Shown piece by piece: positions 1 to 6,553 of a DNA stretch of 64,000 nt. The translations under genes and the position numbers were made by a program. The notes under the pieces were generated by a model. The model had not been told where the DNA came from. It saw nothing but the letters and a program-made list of their open reading frames with translations, and ran no database searches. Origin of the DNA: GCA-2862585 sp965661345 (GTDB taxonomy: Bacteria; Bacteroidota; Bacteroidia; Flavobacteriales; UBA7312); NCBI GenBank assembly GCA_965661345.1, contig CBFIDK010000001.1, forward strand, positions 1 to 64,000. Reading direction: 5' to 3'. Positions within the stretch are counted from its first letter, which is position 1. Each line of letters starts with the position of its first letter.

Positions 1-869
1 ACTTTGTTAGCAGCGTCAGCAACATCGTTTCTGCCCGTTGCTCTTAAATACCTTTCCATACTATCGTCATAACCAAATGTAGAAGTGGTCGCTCCTATTT
101 CAGCGCCCATGTTACAAATGGTTCCTTTTCCAGTACATGAAAGCGACTTTGCGCCCTCACCAAAGTATTCTACTATGCAACCCGTTCCGCCTTTTACAGT
201 AAGGATTCCTGCTACCTTTAATATAACGTCTTTGGCTGATGTCCAACCGTTTAATTTGCCTGTCAATTTTACCCCTATCAGTTTTGGAAACTTTAATTCC
301 CATGGCATTCCGGCCATAACATCTACGGCATCTGCTCCACCAACACCAATAGCTACCATTCCTAAACCGCCAGCATTAACCGTATGTGAATCGGTACCAA
401 TCATCATTCCTCCAGGAAAAGCATAGTTTTCTAATACTACTTGGTGAATAATACCAGCTCCTGGTTTCCAGAAGCCTATTCCGTATTTATTACAAACCGA
501 ACTTAAAAAATTAAACACTTCATTATTGGTGTTTAAACTTTCTTGCAAATCTTTGTCTGCGCCAATCTTAGCTTGAATGAGGTGATCGGCATGTGCTGTT
601 GAAGGAACAGCAACCTTATCTTTTCCAGCTTGCATAAATTGCAACAAAGCCATTTGTGCAGTTGCATCTTGCATCGCTACTCGGTCAGGCCCAAAATCCA
701 CATAATCTACTCCACGCTCAAAGGCTTTTTCATTTGTATCGTCCCAAAGGTGTGTGTACAGAATTTTCTCTGCCAACGTTAAGGGCTTATCTACAAGTTG
801 TCTTGCTTTTTTAATTCTTTCAGGAAATTTCGCATAAACTGCTTGTATCATTTCAATATCAAATGCCAT
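1..869 (-). CDS. acnA: Aconitate hydratase (N-terminal part; gene continues past the left edge)
   Basis: Reverse-strand translation from an ATG at 869 stays open to base 1 and gives about 289 N-terminal residues. The segments PSTAHADHLIQAK, DSHTVNAGGLGMVAIGVGGA and GATTSTFGYDDS match the N-terminal domain of monomeric aconitase of the mitochondrial type (about 750 residues). That enzyme interconverts citrate and isocitrate in the TCA cycle using a [4Fe-4S] cluster. The cluster cysteines lie further on and outside the window, so cofactor competence cannot be judged here. A good promoter (907-937) precedes the start with a leader of about 30 bases, which supports this ATG. Isocitrate dehydrogenase, the next enzyme of the cycle, is in the same window (9511) but not in the same operon. 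Confidence 0.95.
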   Translation of the reverse strand, partial: MAFDIEMIQAVYAKFPERIKKARQLVDKPLTLAEKILYTHLWDDTNEKAFERGVDYVDFGPDRVAMQDATAQMALLQFMQAGKDKVAVPSTAHADHLIQAKIGADKDLQESLNTNNEVFNFLSSVCNKYGIGFWKPGAGIIHQVVLENYAFPGGMMIGTDSHTVNAGGLGMVAIGVGGADAVDVMAGMPWELKFPKLIGVKLTGKLNGWTSAKDVILKVAGILTVKGGTGCIVEYFGEGAKSLSCTGKGTICNMGAEIGATTSTFGYDDSMERYLRATGRNDVADAANK

Positions 870-906
870 AGTATTAGTGTAAGATTAAACCTTTTTTTTA
901 GCCTCG

Positions 907-937
907 CAAAACTACTTTTTTTAGTCCGTTTTTACAA
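907..937 (-). promoter_or_regulatory. Promoter of the aconitase gene
   Basis: On the minus strand there is a TTG (935-937), a 20-base spacer and TAGTTTTG (907-914). This fits the Bacteroidota housekeeping promoter (TTG, 17-23 bases, TAnnTTTG). The transcript would start near 900, about 30 bases before the ATG. Confidence 0.7.
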
Positions 938-960
938 GAGAAAATTGTACTTTAGCACAA

Positions 961-2190
961 ATGAAACTTGTCATTGAAAACATAAAGATTGCATTGCAAT
1001 CTATTCGAACTAATCTTCTCAGAACAGTACTTACTATTTTTGTTATTGCCATAGGAATTTCAGCTTTAGTGGGTATTCAAACGGCTATCGAATCGATTAA
1101 GTCTAGCATTAGTGACAACTTTACCCGAATGGGATCTAACACTTTTAACATCAGAAATAAAAGTTCTAGTGTCCGAATAGGTAAAAAAGGAAATAAGCCC
1201 AAAAGGTACGCCTCTATCACCTATGCTGAAGCTAAAAAATTCAAAGATCGCTTTTCTTCGGTTACTTCTATTTCTACTTGGGCCAGTAGCACTGCTATTA
1301 TAAAGTACAAATCGACAAAATCCGACCCTAACATTCGCATTACTGGAACGGATGAAAACTACCTCCAAACCGCAGGTTATGATTTGTCTGAAGGTCGGAA
1401 TTTTACCAAAGACGAAAGCGAAAGTGGAAAGCATGTCGCCATTATTGGAAATGAGATAAAAGACAAAATCTTTAAAGACAGTTCGCCTCTTGGAGAACTT
1501 ATTTCTATCGGAAACAGTAAATACAGAGTCATTGGGGTACTGAAAGAAAAAGGCTCAAGTGCCACTTTTGGCGGTGACAAAACATGCTTAATACCCATTA
1601 CTACTGCTAGGCAATATTTTGGCTATGCCAACCAGTCGTTTACCATTAGTGTATTCTCTAAGGAAGCGTCTTCGCTAACTGCCACTATCGGCGATGCCAT
1701 CTCTAATATGCGTATTGTAAGGGGCCTTAGAGCCATTGAGGAAGATAACTTTGACATTATAAGAAGCGACAACCTTACTCAGATACTTTTTGAAAACATA
1801 AAATACGTTACGCTTGCCGCACTGATTATTGGAGTCATTACACTTTTTGGCTCAGCCATTGGGCTAATGAACATTATGTTGGTTTCCGTTACCGAACGTA
1901 CCAAAGAAATTGGAACTCGTAAAGCCATTGGTGCTACCTCTTCAATTATCCGTTGGCAATTTCTTATTGAAGCCATTGTGATTTGTCAGCTTGGCGGTAT
2001 CAGTGGAATAATTCTAGGGATACTGATAGGTAATATCACTTCTATTTTTGTTGGCAGCGAATTTATTGTGCCATGGATCTGGATTCTTTCTGGTATTGCT
2101 TTGTGTGTGGTGGTAGGCTTGATATCGGGTTATTTCCCAGCCTCAAAGGCAGCCAAGCTCGACCCTATAGAAGCACTAAGACACGAATAA
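961..2190 (+). CDS. MacB/FtsX-family ABC transporter permease
   Basis: A 409-residue inner-membrane protein with the MacB layout: one membrane helix at about residues 17-40, a periplasmic core domain (about 45-260), then three helices (about 278-400) carrying the FtsX domain. Diagnostic motifs are EIGTRKAIGA and the closing YFPASKAAKLDPIEALRHE. Family members act as mechanotransmission pumps or lipoprotein/peptide exporters together with a separate ATPase. No ABC ATPase or membrane-fusion gene is adjacent, so the partner must be encoded elsewhere and the substrate is unknown. A near-consensus -7 element, TACTTTAG (948-955), sits only five bases before the ATG, so the mRNA would be almost leaderless. 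A bidirectional terminator follows the stop. Confidence 0.88.
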   Translation: MKLVIENIKIALQSIRTNLLRTVLTIFVIAIGISALVGIQTAIESIKSSISDNFTRMGSNTFNIRNKSSSVRIGKKGNKPKRYASITYAEAKKFKDRFSSVTSISTWASSTAIIKYKSTKSDPNIRITGTDENYLQTAGYDLSEGRNFTKDESESGKHVAIIGNEIKDKIFKDSSPLGELISIGNSKYRVIGVLKEKGSSATFGGDKTCLIPITTARQYFGYANQSFTISVFSKEASSLTATIGDAISNMRIVRGLRAIEEDNFDIIRSDNLTQILFENIKYVTLAALIIGVITLFGSAIGLMNIMLVSVTERTKEIGTRKAIGATSSIIRWQFLIEAIVICQLGGISGIILGILIGNITSIFVGSEFIVPWIWILSGIALCVVVGLISGYFPASKAAKLDPIEALRHE

Positions 2191-2196
2191 AAAAAA

Positions 2197-2219
2197 ATGC
2201 CCTCGACAAGCGAAGGCAT
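2197..2219. terminator. Bidirectional rho-independent terminator
   Basis: A nine-base-pair stem (2197-2205 with 2211-2219, loop ACAAG) is flanked by A8 on the left and TTTTCT on the right. On the minus strand the single imperfect pair becomes G-U and the T-run is longer, so it fits best as the end of rplI; it also closes the permease gene. Confidence 0.8.
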
Positions 2220-2244
2220 TTTCTAAATTTAGTTTGGTTGAGAA

Positions 2245-2691
2245 TTACTTTCCAGCAACTACTTCAACAGACAGTGAAGCTTTTACCTCTCTGTGCAAAC
2301 GCACCTCGGCTTCATAAACTCCAACTGATTTTATATTGTTTAGCTTAACAAACTTTTTGTCTACAGTAAAGCCTAACTTTTCTAGCTCTTCAGCTAATTG
2401 GTTAGAAGTTACTGAGCCAAATAATTGCTTTCCACCATCAACAGTTTTTGCTGTAATAGTTACAGTTAATCCGTTAATTTTTTCGGCAATTTTGTTAGCG
2501 TCTTCAATGACTTTACCTTCTTTGTTTGCTCTCTGACGCAAGTTTTCAGCTAAAACTTTACGAGCTGATTCAGTAGCTAAAACAGCCTTTCCACCAGGAA
2601 TTAAGAAGTTTCGACCGTAACCGTTTTTAACGTTTACAATCTCATCTTTAAATCCTAATTTCTCTACGTCTTGTAATAATATCAATTCCAT
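2245..2691 (-). CDS. rplI: 50S ribosomal protein L9
   Basis: A 148-residue protein starting MELILLQDVEKLGFKDEIV, with the L9 signature NVKNGYGRNFLIPGGKA at about residues 21-37. The N-terminal domain binds 23S rRNA; a long helix (about 40-75) connects it to the C-terminal domain, which ends RLHREVKASLSVEVV. Length is normal for the family. It is the last gene of the rpsF-rpsR-rplI operon, eight bases after rpsR, and is followed by the terminator at 2197-2219. Confidence 0.97.
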   Translation of the reverse strand: MELILLQDVEKLGFKDEIVNVKNGYGRNFLIPGGKAVLATESARKVLAENLRQRANKEGKVIEDANKIAEKINGLTVTITAKTVDGGKQLFGSVTSNQLAEELEKLGFTVDKKFVKLNNIKSVGVYEAEVRLHREVKASLSVEVVAGK

Positions 2692-2699
2692 AGTTGTAA

Positions 2700-2963
2700 T
2701 TATTTTAGCATATCACCAACGTAAGGCATTAAAGCCAAGTGACGACATCTTTTGATTGCTTGTGAGACTTTTCTTTGAAACTTCAAAGACGTTCCTGTAA
2801 TTCTTCTTGGAAGAATTTTTCCTTGTTGATTAACAAAACGCATAAGGAAATCTGGGTCTTTGTAGTCGATGTATTTGATACCGGCTTTTTTAAATCGGCA
2901 ATACTTCTTTGTGTTTATGTTTTTTACATCTACCGGAGATAGATATCTAATGTTATCTGCCAT
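2700..2963 (-). CDS. rpsR: 30S ribosomal protein S18
   Basis: An 87-residue basic protein with the S18 core: YCRFKKAGIKYIDYKDPDFL, then GKILPRRITGTSLKFQRKV and IKRCRHLALMPYV. S18 pairs with S6 on the platform of the small subunit. It lies two bases after rpsF and eight before rplI, the usual order in Bacteroidota, with no ssb gene between S6 and S18. Confidence 0.97.
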   Translation of the reverse strand: MADNIRYLSPVDVKNINTKKYCRFKKAGIKYIDYKDPDFLMRFVNQQGKILPRRITGTSLKFQRKVSQAIKRCRHLALMPYVGDMLK

Positions 2964-2965
2964 GA

Positions 2966-3319
2966 TTATGCCTCCTCTTTTTCGTTAATACTAAGTCTTT
3001 TTCTTCTTCTTTCAGCATACGCTAGTGCGTGTTTGTCTAACTTTACAGTTAACCAACGCATTAGGCGCTCGTCACGCTTGTACGCTAATTCAAGCTTGTT
3101 AATTATTTCGCGGTCTTCAGAAGTGAATTCCATCAAATAATAGAAGCCTGTTCTTTTTTTCTGAATACTGTAGGCCATTTTTTTAAGCCCCCAATTTTCT
3201 TCAATAACAACATTTGACTTACTATCTTTGAGAAGTTTTTTGAACTTCTGAACCGTCTCCTTTATCTGCTCTTCAGATAAAACGGGATTCAAAATGAAAA
3301 CGGTTTCGTAATGATTCAT
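2966..3319 (-). CDS. rpsF: 30S ribosomal protein S6
   Basis: A 117-residue protein beginning MNHYETVFILNPVLSEEQI, the typical S6 ferredoxin-like start, with RTGFYYLMEFTSE and the RNA-contacting LMRWLTVKLDKH further on. It ends in a basic/acidic tail (about 100-117), as in other Bacteroidota. It is first in the rpsF-rpsR-rplI operon. A strong promoter (3368-3399) gives a leader of about 40 bases, in which a short CCTTTTT/AAAAAGG hairpin can form. Whether that hairpin acts in S6:S18 autoregulation cannot be told from this sequence. Confidence 0.97.
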   Translation of the reverse strand: MNHYETVFILNPVLSEEQIKETVQKFKKLLKDSKSNVVIEENWGLKKMAYSIQKKRTGFYYLMEFTSEDREIINKLELAYKRDERLMRWLTVKLDKHALAYAERRRKRLSINEKEEA

Positions 3320-3367
3320 AGTTATTTTAATTAAAAATTATTTCCTTTTTCTTCTAAAAAAGGGATG

Positions 3368-3399
3368 CAAAACTAAGCTAAACTTTTCATATAAACAAA
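3368..3399 (-). promoter_or_regulatory. Promoter of the rpsF-rpsR-rplI operon
   Basis: On the minus strand TTTG (3396-3399), a 20-base spacer and TAGTTTTG (3368-3375) form a full Bacteroidota promoter. The spacing and the -7 octamer are identical to those of the aconitase promoter at 907-937. Confidence 0.72.
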
Positions 3400-3471
3400 C
3401 GTTTTGGCATGGGACATTTTTCGGTTGTTATCTTCGCAAAGACCGAGTGCAGTATACCTATGCGAAAAAGA

Positions 3472-4281
3472 CTATTTGTTAACAAAGACAGTATGTGGAA
3501 ATGGTATCTCTATGTTGGCTTCGTTTAGAGCGAGTTTTACCTTTTCGTAGCTTTCAAAATAGACATCCCAATAGTGTTCTGGCTTGCAATAAGGACTCAC
3601 TACAAATTGAACTGAGCTATCCGCCAAATTTGATACGCCTACAAATGGCGCAGGAGATTCCAAAACCTTAGGGTTTGACGTTAGGGTTTTTAGTAGTACT
3701 TCTTTGGCTTTTTTGATGTCAGAGTCGTACGACACGCCTACTTCCAAGTCTACTCGAATTTTACCTTCCGAAGTGTAGTTAACAATGTTTCCATTAGCCA
3801 TGGCACCATTGGGCACAATAATTTTTTTATTGTCTGGAGATACCAGACGGCTGTTAAAAATATCTATTTCTGACACTACTCCAATGACGCCTTGAGCTTC
3901 TACTAAATCGCCAATTTTATAGGGTTTAAAAATCATTATTAGCACTCCTCCAGCAAAGTTAGATAGTGATCCTTGCAAAGCTAAACCAACGGCTAAACCA
4001 GCTGCGGCAATGATTGCTGCAAAAGCGGTGATGTCTACGCCTAGTGTAGATATGACTAATAGAATAAGGATAATTTTTAACGCCCAAGCCAAAATATTAT
4101 GAAAGAAACGCTGAAGAGTAATGTCATATTTGGTTTTTGTCATAAGCTTATCCAAGCCTAACATCAATTTCCGTATTACCCATGAGCCAATTAAAAATAT
4201 TAAGATAGCGCCCAACACTTTAGGGCCGTAGAAAGTTATGAATTCCAATGCTCTTTCGAACAAATCATTTGCTTTATCCAT
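3472..4281 (-). CDS. Small-conductance mechanosensitive channel (MscS family)
   Basis: A 269-residue protein close in size to E. coli MscS. Three membrane helices are visible (about residues 16-38, 56-78 and 83-116). The third is the glycine/alanine-rich pore helix (AAAGLAVGLALQGSLSNFAG), followed by the MscS beta domain (FKPYKIGDLVEAQGVIGVV) and an alpha/beta cytoplasmic domain ending FPHTVFVNK. These channels open under membrane tension and release osmolytes on osmotic downshock. The near-consensus TAGTTTTA at 4306-4313 (minus) could be its own promoter, but an additional start at about 4669 would give a structured leader of about 390 bases (see 4282-4789). Confidence 0.93.
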   Translation of the reverse strand: MDKANDLFERALEFITFYGPKVLGAILIFLIGSWVIRKLMLGLDKLMTKTKYDITLQRFFHNILAWALKIILILLVISTLGVDITAFAAIIAAAGLAVGLALQGSLSNFAGGVLIMIFKPYKIGDLVEAQGVIGVVSEIDIFNSRLVSPDNKKIIVPNGAMANGNIVNYTSEGKIRVDLEVGVSYDSDIKKAKEVLLKTLTSNPKVLESPAPFVGVSNLADSSVQFVVSPYCKPEHYWDVYFESYEKVKLALNEANIEIPFPHTVFVNK

Positions 4282-4429
4282 GTTTTAAGGTTTAAAATTA
4301 ATGCGTAAAACTAACTAAAATGATATGAACACACAATAAGGCTTGTTAAAATTGATGCGCTTTATTCCAAATAATATTTCGGGAAGTCATGAATGCTAAA
4401 GCATTTCAAGTTTTATTTTAGCACAGCTT

Positions 4430-4458
4430 ACTCTTGCGTACACCGTGAGAGTTTTTTT
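4430..4458 (+). terminator. Orphan rho-independent terminator, plus strand
   Basis: A nine-base-pair stem with two G-U pairs (4430-4438 with 4444-4452, loop TACAC) is followed at once by a run of T. On the minus strand the two G-U pairs become mismatches, so it is a plus-strand element. No plus-strand gene lies upstream, and the only weak promoter candidate is TAAAATTG at 4347-4354. Confidence 0.5.
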
Positions 4459-4498
4459 ATATCCTCTCTGATAGACAGTTTTTATCTTCGTTATTGGC

Positions 4499-4570
4499 TC
4501 AATCATAACAATACTGTAGTCCAGCAACCAAACAAGTCATGAGATACGTTTTTTTCATGTTTTTTTTCAT
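4499..4570 (-). CDS. Possible 23-residue leader or small membrane peptide
   Basis: A minus-strand frame from an ATG at 4570 gives MKKNMKKTYLMTCLVAGLQY followed by three more residues: a lysine-rich start and a short hydrophobic stretch. It lies about 100 bases downstream of the TATATTTG box at 4676-4683. It may be chance in AT-rich DNA; nothing homologous is recognised. Confidence 0.15.
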   Translation of the reverse strand: MKKNMKKTYLMTCLVAGLQYCYD

Positions 4571-4675
4571 TACTTAAGTTAATACACATTAATAGTGCCA
4601 AGCACACAAAAATTGCTTGACACAAAAACATAAATGAAATGTAAAGGAAGGATCGACTCGCGAAACAAGTCCAAT

Positions 4676-4683
4676 CAAATATA
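4676..4683 (-). promoter_or_regulatory. -7 promoter element, minus strand, inside the intergenic region
   Basis: The minus strand reads TATATTTG, an exact match to TAnnTTTG, in a region with no annotated minus-strand gene until 4281. No TTG was found at the expected spacing. Confidence 0.35.
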
Positions 4684-4763
4684 CATAAATTCTTAAAACA
4701 CCTTTTTACAGTCAGTCAAAAAACAGTTAGCCAATTAATTTACACTCATTTCAAACATTATAG

Positions 4764-4771
4764 TATATTTG
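4764..4771 (+). promoter_or_regulatory. -7 promoter element of dnaX
   Basis: TATATTTG matches TAnnTTTG exactly and lies 18 bases before the ATG at 4790. It overlaps an upstream in-frame TTG at 4769, which argues against that TTG being the start codon. Confidence 0.6.
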
Positions 4772-4789
4772 TTTTCCCAAATTAAATTA

Positions 4790-6541
4790 ATGGAAAATTT
4801 TGTTGTTTCGGCTCGTAAATACCGCCCTGCCACATTCGATACCGTGGTAGGACAACAGTCCATTACATCTACCCTCAAAAACGCCATCAAAAACCAACAT
4901 CTGGCACAAGCCTTTTTGTTTTGTGGTCCCAGAGGTGTCGGTAAAACGTCTTGCGCAAGAATCTTAGCAAAGACCATAAACTGCATGAATCTCACCGAAA
5001 ATATTGAGGCCTGTGATGAATGCGAATCGTGCAAAGGTTTTAACCAAAACCACTCCTTTAACATACACGAACTTGACGCCGCCTCCAACAACGGAGTAGA
5101 CAAAATTCGTGAACTCGTTGACCAAGTCCGCTTTGCTCCTCAAGTAGGGAAATACAACATCTATATCATTGATGAGGTGCACATGCTTTCACAAGCCGCT
5201 TTCAATGCCTTTCTAAAGACCTTAGAAGAGCCACCAGCACATGCCCTTTTTATTCTTGCAACAACGGAAAAACATAAAATCATTCCTACGATTTTATCGC
5301 GTTGCCAAATATTTGATTTCAAAAGAATTCAAATAGAAGATATTGCTAAACACTTGGCCTATGTTGCCAAAAATGAAGGTGTAACTGCAGAAGAAGAAGC
5401 ATTGCACACCATAGCACAAAAAGCCGATGGCGCACTAAGAGATGCCCTCTCTATTTTCGATCAAATCATCAGTTTTAGCGGCAGCAACCTAACGTACAAA
5501 GACGTTATTGCTAACCTTAACATATTAGACTACGACTATTATTTTAAAGTTGCTGATGCGCTCAACAATAATGACATCCCTAGTGCTTTGAATTTATTCA
5601 ACGACATTCTGAACAGCGGCTTTGACGGCCACCACTTCATTAACGGTTTGGGTATGCATTTTAGGAATTTGTTAGTCGCTAAAGACCCTTCAACCCTAAG
5701 TCTTCTTGAAGAAGGAGATAATGTGAAGAAAAAGTATTTGGAGCAAAGTCAAAATTGGAATCAAGACTACCTTTTGAAAGGCTTAGAATTGTGCAACAAA
5801 GCCGATTTAAACTACAAGCTCAGCAAAAACCAACGCTTGCTAATTGAAGTTACTTTAATGCAACTTTGTAGCCTTGACTCGCTTTCAAATTCTGCTGAAA
5901 AAAAAACTTTCGTAGTTAAAAAACAGCCTCCAAAACAGGCTGAAAGTTCTGAAAAAACTGTTCAAATCACCGAAGAAGAAGAGGTAATTAGTACTGTTCC
6001 AGAAGCAATTACAAAACATAAAATTGAACTCGAAAAAAACGATAATAAGTCAATAAAAATTGTCAATTTTAAAGATAATATTGAAAAGAAGACCATTTCA
6101 ATAAAAATAAATAAGAAAGAAAAAGAAGAGGTTAAAGAGGAAGTAAAACAAGTGTTGAACGTAAAAGAAACGCCTTTCACTTTCTCCGATTTAGAAAGCG
6201 TTTGGACTGAATACAGCACGCTCAAACAAAATGAAGGAAAACACAATTTATTCTCTATCTTGAACGAAAAAAAAATAAAGCTTGAAGAAAACTATGCCAT
6301 CACACTCACGCTTGACAATAAAGTTCAAGAAGAAGTGTTAACTGAAGAAAAAACAAACTTAGTTTACTATTTAAAAGACAAACTAAACAACGATATCCTA
6401 TCTTTGAACATTCTAGTTAAACAATTAGAACAAAAAGAATTAACGGCTTACACCGATGAGGATAAGTTCAAAAAAATGGCGGAAAAAAAACCAATATTAA
6501 TAGATTTAAAAAACCAATTCAATCTAGAACTAGATTATTAA
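4790..6541 (+). CDS. dnaX: DNA polymerase III subunit gamma/tau
   Basis: A 583-residue clamp-loader ATPase. It begins MENFVVSARKYRPATFDTVV. Walker A is GPRGVGKT (about 46-53), zinc-binding cysteines lie at about 65, 75, 78 and 81, and the Walker B region contains IIDEVHML; then come the sensor and collar domains to about residue 350. A charged lysine/glutamate-rich linker (about 375-455) leads to a C-terminal tau-like domain. It loads the beta clamp and links the replicative polymerase to the helicase. The start at 4790 was chosen because the promoter box covers the alternative TTG at 4769. The M16 peptidase gene follows after 12 bases and is probably co-transcribed. No clear programmed frameshift signal was identified. 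Confidence 0.95.
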   Translation: MENFVVSARKYRPATFDTVVGQQSITSTLKNAIKNQHLAQAFLFCGPRGVGKTSCARILAKTINCMNLTENIEACDECESCKGFNQNHSFNIHELDAASNNGVDKIRELVDQVRFAPQVGKYNIYIIDEVHMLSQAAFNAFLKTLEEPPAHALFILATTEKHKIIPTILSRCQIFDFKRIQIEDIAKHLAYVAKNEGVTAEEEALHTIAQKADGALRDALSIFDQIISFSGSNLTYKDVIANLNILDYDYYFKVADALNNNDIPSALNLFNDILNSGFDGHHFINGLGMHFRNLLVAKDPSTLSLLEEGDNVKKKYLEQSQNWNQDYLLKGLELCNKADLNYKLSKNQRLLIEVTLMQLCSLDSLSNSAEKKTFVVKKQPPKQAESSEKTVQITEEEEVISTVPEAITKHKIELEKNDNKSIKIVNFKDNIEKKTISIKINKKEKEEVKEEVKQVLNVKETPFTFSDLESVWTEYSTLKQNEGKHNLFSILNEKKIKLEENYAITLTLDNKVQEEVLTEEKTNLVYYLKDKLNNDILSLNILVKQLEQKELTAYTDEDKFKKMAEKKPILIDLKNQFNLELDY

Positions 6542-6553
6542 TCAAAAACAATT

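Larger units (their letters stand above)
4282..4789. other. Long intergenic region with unexplained transcription signals
   Basis: This is the only gap above 300 bases. Visible in it are a plus-strand terminator-like hairpin (4430-4458) with no gene upstream of it, and a perfect minus-strand -7 box (4676-4683). Just downstream of that box is a hairpin that pairs well only as minus-strand RNA (4595-4604 with 4614-4623, ten base pairs including one G-U, nine-base loop). A 23-codon minus-strand reading frame lies at 4499-4570, and two T-runs at about 4551-4567. On the right, the dnaX promoter lies at 4764-4771. No tRNA, tmRNA, SRP RNA or RNase P RNA signature was recognised. It may hold a small RNA, or a long structured leader of the MscS-family gene. 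Confidence 0.45.

Noticed and set aside
85..426. Plus-strand frame of 113 codons
   Set aside because: It is the reverse of the aconitase coding sequence, whose translation matches the family without gaps.
4769..4789. Upstream TTG start for dnaX
   Set aside because: The TTG lies inside the TATATTTG promoter box, and the family N-terminus begins with MENFVVSARKYRP at 4790.
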